In this document: positions 4,682 through 6,802 of the stretch, one piece after another
How positions within the stretch are numbered: the stretch's first letter is position 1
Layout of the letters: each line of letters begins with the position of its first letter
From: Zoogloeaceae bacterium
Lineage (GTDB): Bacteria; Pseudomonadota; Gammaproteobacteria; Burkholderiales; Rhodocyclaceae
Reading direction: 5' to 3'
NCBI GenBank assembly: GCA_031281985.1
Contig: JAITEO010000219.1
Span: forward strand, 1-6,802
Length of the DNA stretch: 6,802 nt
The notes under the pieces: model-generated
The model's input: the letters and a program-made list of their open reading frames with translations, nothing else
Databases searched by the model: none
What the model was told of the DNA's origin: nothing
Made by a program: the position numbers and the translations under genes

Positions 4682-6400
4682 TCATTCGTCCCTCGATTCG
4701 CCACGATGCTCGATCAACAGTTGCGGCGTCTGGACGCCGCGGTATTCGTTTACGCCCAGGCGGTAGGCAAGATGCATCCGGGGCGCGCAAGGGAGGCGGG
4801 TGTCGGCGTTGAATTCCATGCCTTCGATGCGGTGCCCATTCTTGTTGAGGCGCAGTTTCAGGTGTTTTTCTTTCAGGAGTTTTTCCTGTTCGATGGCGAA
4901 GTCATCGGCAAAGAGCGGCGCGGGAAAGCCCTGTCCCCAGATTTCCCGTTCCAGCAGGCGCGCCGTTTCCAGATTGAAACAGGACGCTTCCAGCGGGCCG
5001 TCGGTTTCCAGCGACTGTTCCAGCGCCTCCGGGGCAATGAGTTCGCGCGCGATCTCGGCAAAGAGGGCGCGAAAGCGCGGAAAATCCTCTTCACGCAAAC
5101 TCACGCCCGCCGCCGCCGCGTGACCGCCAAAGCGCAGCAATAGTCCCGGCGCGCGCTTGGACATCAAATCCAGCGCGTCGCGCAGGTGCAACCCATGAAT
5201 CGAGCGCCCCGATCCCTTGAGTTCGCCGGATTCCCCGCGCGCAAAGGCGAACACCGGGCGATGGAATTTCTCTTTTATCCGCGCAGCCAGGATGCCGACC
5301 ACGCCTTGATGCCAGTCGGGATCAAAAAGCGCCATGCCGGGCGGCACTTCCTGCGGATCGAGATGTTCCAGCACGGCAAACGCCTGATCGCGCATGCCGC
5401 TTTCGATTTCGCGCCGCTCGCGATTCAGGGCATCCAGTTGTTGCGCGTAGCTCAGCGCCTTGCCGGGATCATCGGCCATCAGGCATTCGATGCCGATGCT
5501 TATGTCCTGCAACCGTCCCGCCGCGTTCAGGCGCGGCGCCAGGATGAAGCCGAGATCGAACGTGGAAAGCCGGGCGCGTGTGCCGCCCGCCGCCGCAAAC
5601 AGCGCCGCGATGCCCGGCGAAAGCTGACCGGCGCGCATCCGCTTCAATCCCTGGCTGACCAGGATGCGGTTGTTGTGATCGAGCGGCACGACATCCGCCA
5701 CCGTGCCCAGGGCCACCAGATCCAGGAGATGCGCCAGATTGGGTTCCGGCGCGCCAGAAAACCAGTCGCGCGCGCGCAGTTCGGCGCGCAGGGCGAGCAT
5801 GACGTAGAACATCACCCCCACGCCCGCCAGGTGCTTGGAAGGAAAGGCGCAACCCGGCTGATTGGGATTGACGATGCAATCCGCTTCCGGCAAACGTTCG
5901 CCCGGCAGGTGATGGTCGGTAATCAGGGTAGCGATACCCAGTTCGCGGGCGCGGGCAACGCCTTCCAGGCTGGCGATGCCGTTATCCACGGTGATGATCA
6001 GATCCGGCGCATGCGTTGCCGCAATCTCCACGATTGCCGGAGAAAGGCCATACCCCATGGTGAAGCGATCCGGAACCAGATAACGCACCTGCGCGCCGCG
6101 TCCCAGGCTCATCTGGCGCAGGGCGCGCAAGCCGACGGCGCAGGCGGTCGCGCCATCGCAATCGTAGTCGGCCACGATCAACAACCGCGCGCCAGCTTCC
6201 AGCGCGTCCGCCAGCAGCATGGCGGCGGCGTCCGCGTGGGTCAGGGCGGCGGGCGGCAACAGGTTTTTCAGGTCGTAATCCAGTTCCCGGCGATCGGTGA
6301 CGCCGCGCGCCGCATAAAGCCGCGCCAGCAAGAAAGGCAGCCCTTGCGTTTCCAGACGCTCGCGCGCGGCGGCAGGCACGGGACGGCGCAGGAATTGCAT
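4682..6400 (-). CDS. recJ: Single-stranded-DNA-specific exonuclease RecJ
   Basis: A cytosolic 5'-3' exonuclease on single-stranded DNA, acting in RecF-pathway recombination, mismatch repair and processing of stalled forks. The 572 residues compare with 577 in E. coli. The DHH domain has motif I ADYDCDGAT (D78, D80, D82), TVDNG (D139), TDHH (D162, H163, H164) and GTVADVVPL (232-240). The DHHA1 part has HQGVVGI (364-370), GSGRSI (396-401) and FGGHAAAAG (424-432). A C-terminal OB-type region follows from about 460. All metal-binding residues expected by the family are present. ATG 6400 gives the typical MxFxxRPVP start. The ribosome site is weak, but the start lies 8 bp past the upstream lipoprotein stop, so translational coupling is likely. 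The frame stays open upstream to 6757, but that part overlaps the lipoprotein in another frame and is not coding. Confidence 0.97.
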   Translation of the reverse strand: MQFLRRPVPAAARERLETQGLPFLLARLYAARGVTDRRELDYDLKNLLPPAALTHADAAAMLLADALEAGARLLIVADYDCDGATACAVGLRALRQMSLGRGAQVRYLVPDRFTMGYGLSPAIVEIAATHAPDLIITVDNGIASLEGVARARELGIATLITDHHLPGERLPEADCIVNPNQPGCAFPSKHLAGVGVMFYVMLALRAELRARDWFSGAPEPNLAHLLDLVALGTVADVVPLDHNNRILVSQGLKRMRAGQLSPGIAALFAAAGGTRARLSTFDLGFILAPRLNAAGRLQDISIGIECLMADDPGKALSYAQQLDALNRERREIESGMRDQAFAVLEHLDPQEVPPGMALFDPDWHQGVVGILAARIKEKFHRPVFAFARGESGELKGSGRSIHGLHLRDALDLMSKRAPGLLLRFGGHAAAAGVSLREEDFPRFRALFAEIARELIAPEALEQSLETDGPLEASCFNLETARLLEREIWGQGFPAPLFADDFAIEQEKLLKEKHLKLRLNKNGHRIEGMEFNADTRLPCAPRMHLAYRLGVNEYRGVQTPQLLIEHRGESRDE

Positions 6401-6408
6401 GGAGGCGC

Positions 6409-6618
6409 TCAAGAAGCCGCGCCAGCGGCATCCGCATCCGCCGGAGGCGCCGCCTCTTCCGGAACCGGCTGCAACTCCGGTGGCACGGGCGCGCCCAACA
6501 GACCGGGATGCACCTTGAACACCTCCGGCGGCACCACCTTTTCCGCCGCTGGCTGCCTGTGCGCGCAAGCGCCCAGAAGGAGAAGGAAACAACAAAGAAG
6601 ACAAGAAGGACGATTCAT
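6409..6618 (-). CDS. Small predicted lipoprotein upstream of recJ
   Basis: A 69-residue protein with a lipoprotein signal peptide: short basic N-terminus (MNR), a hydrophobic run at 7-15 and the lipobox LGAC with C18 as the lipidated cysteine. Residue +2 is Ala, so by the Lol rule it would go to the outer membrane. The mature part is about 52 residues: a core EVFKVHPGLLGAPVPPELQ (32-50) that looks conserved in character, then a low-complexity Pro/Glu/Ala/Asp tail. Extra cysteines at 6, 9 and 10 lie in the signal. It is too small to be an enzyme; role unknown. Its TGA (6409-6411) lies 8 bp before the recJ ATG, so the two form one transcript. No strong ribosome site precedes the ATG at 6618. 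Confidence 0.8.
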   Translation of the reverse strand: MNRPSCLLCCFLLLLGACAHRQPAAEKVVPPEVFKVHPGLLGAPVPPELQPVPEEAAPPADADAAGAAS

Positions 6619-6642
6619 GGGAAATCTTCAAAAAGACCAAAG

Positions 6643-6670
6643 CGGGAGAATGATAACGCGCCTTCTCCCG
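6643..6670. repeat. Inverted repeat upstream of the lipoprotein gene
   Basis: CGGGAGAA (6643-6650) pairs perfectly with TTCTCCCG (6663-6670) over a 12-base loop. It is about 25 bp upstream of the ATG at 6618. It could be a regulator site, or a leader hairpin if transcription starts further upstream. I could not place a convincing promoter around it. Confidence 0.45.
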
Positions 6671-6693
6671 GCAAATCTCATTTATTGGGGTGC

Positions 6694-6750
6694 GACAAAA
6701 AGTAAAACCCTGCTTTTTACCGGTTTGTCTTAGGGGTTCGTTGCCTTTCC
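6694..6750 (+). repeat. Partial, diverged copy C of the compound repeat
   Basis: ACAAAAAGTAA, then CTTTTTACCGGTTTG and a T-rich to GGGG segment, align with copy B from 1977 onwards (CAAAAAGTAAG, then CTTTTTGCCGGTTTG and TTTGGGG). GTTGCCTTT (6740-6748) also occurs near 2149-2157 in copy B. The hairpin stem here is reduced to AAAAAG/CTTTTT (6697-6702 with 6713-6718). Terminator, REP and GGTTTGAA modules are absent. It lies upstream of the lipoprotein-recJ unit and, with 6619-6693, makes up the non-coding right end. Confidence 0.65.
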
Positions 6751-6753
6751 TTC

Positions 6754-6783
6754 GCAAGAAGCGACGTATGCGTCGTCTCTTGC
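6754..6783. repeat. 30-base imperfect hairpin at the right edge
   Basis: GCAAGA (6754-6759) pairs with TCTTGC (6778-6783), and CGACG (6762-6766) pairs with CGTCG (6771-6775) around a TATG loop. One mismatch and one G/T lie between the two stems. It abuts partial repeat copy C and may be another module of that family or the end of a feature beyond the window. Confidence 0.55.
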
Positions 6784-6802
6784 CTTGTGAACGGAAGGGG
6801 GT

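Noticed and set aside
6401..6757. 119-residue N-terminal extension of RecJ
   Set aside because: It is low-complexity Gly/Ala/Arg sequence, overlaps the lipoprotein gene in another frame, and RecJ proteins start at the RPVP region.

Overview
The window is a GC-rich stretch of bacterial chromosome. The AhpC/AhpF pair, RecJ, HypE, high GC at third codon positions and GTAG-type REP palindromes suggest a Pseudomonadota genome. Betaproteobacteria is my best guess, but it is inferred from protein and repeat character, not from a marker gene. Five of the six complete genes have a recognisable family or class. No rRNA, tRNA, CRISPR array, insertion sequence or phage gene is visible.

Layout. The left edge (about 1-130) is the 3' end of an unidentified plus-strand gene whose reading frame runs on into a repeat and stops at 337-339. 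All complete genes lie on the minus strand. In transcription order they are a small lipoprotein (6618-6409), recJ (6400-4682), an unrecognised 151-residue protein (4594-4139), an isolated hypE (4025-2967), ahpC (2809-2243) and ahpF (1953-394).

Function. ahpC and ahpF encode the two components of NADH-dependent alkyl hydroperoxide reductase. A palindrome with the OxyR ATAG-N7-CTAT pattern lies upstream of ahpC. The lipoprotein and recJ are 8 bp apart and probably translationally coupled. hypE makes the cyanide ligands of NiFe hydrogenase, but no other hyp or hydrogenase gene is in view.

The most interesting material is non-coding. A compound repeat of four different hairpin modules is present as copy A (131-407) and, inverted, as copy B (1973-2208), so the two copies flank ahpF. 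The modules are a strong bidirectional terminator, a GTAG-headed REP, a GGTTTGAA palindrome and an AAAAAGT/ACTTTTT hairpin. Copy A holds two REPs in inverted orientation (a REPIN, 218-291); copy B holds one. An extra AAAAAGT hairpin sits at the ahpC 3' end, and a partial, diverged copy lies upstream of the lipoprotein-recJ unit (6694 to about 6750). The repeat supplies the ahpF stop codon and last residues, separates ahpC from ahpF with a terminator, and appears to add a tail to the left-edge gene. I do not see a new multi-gene system; the compound repeat family is the candidate for something under-described.
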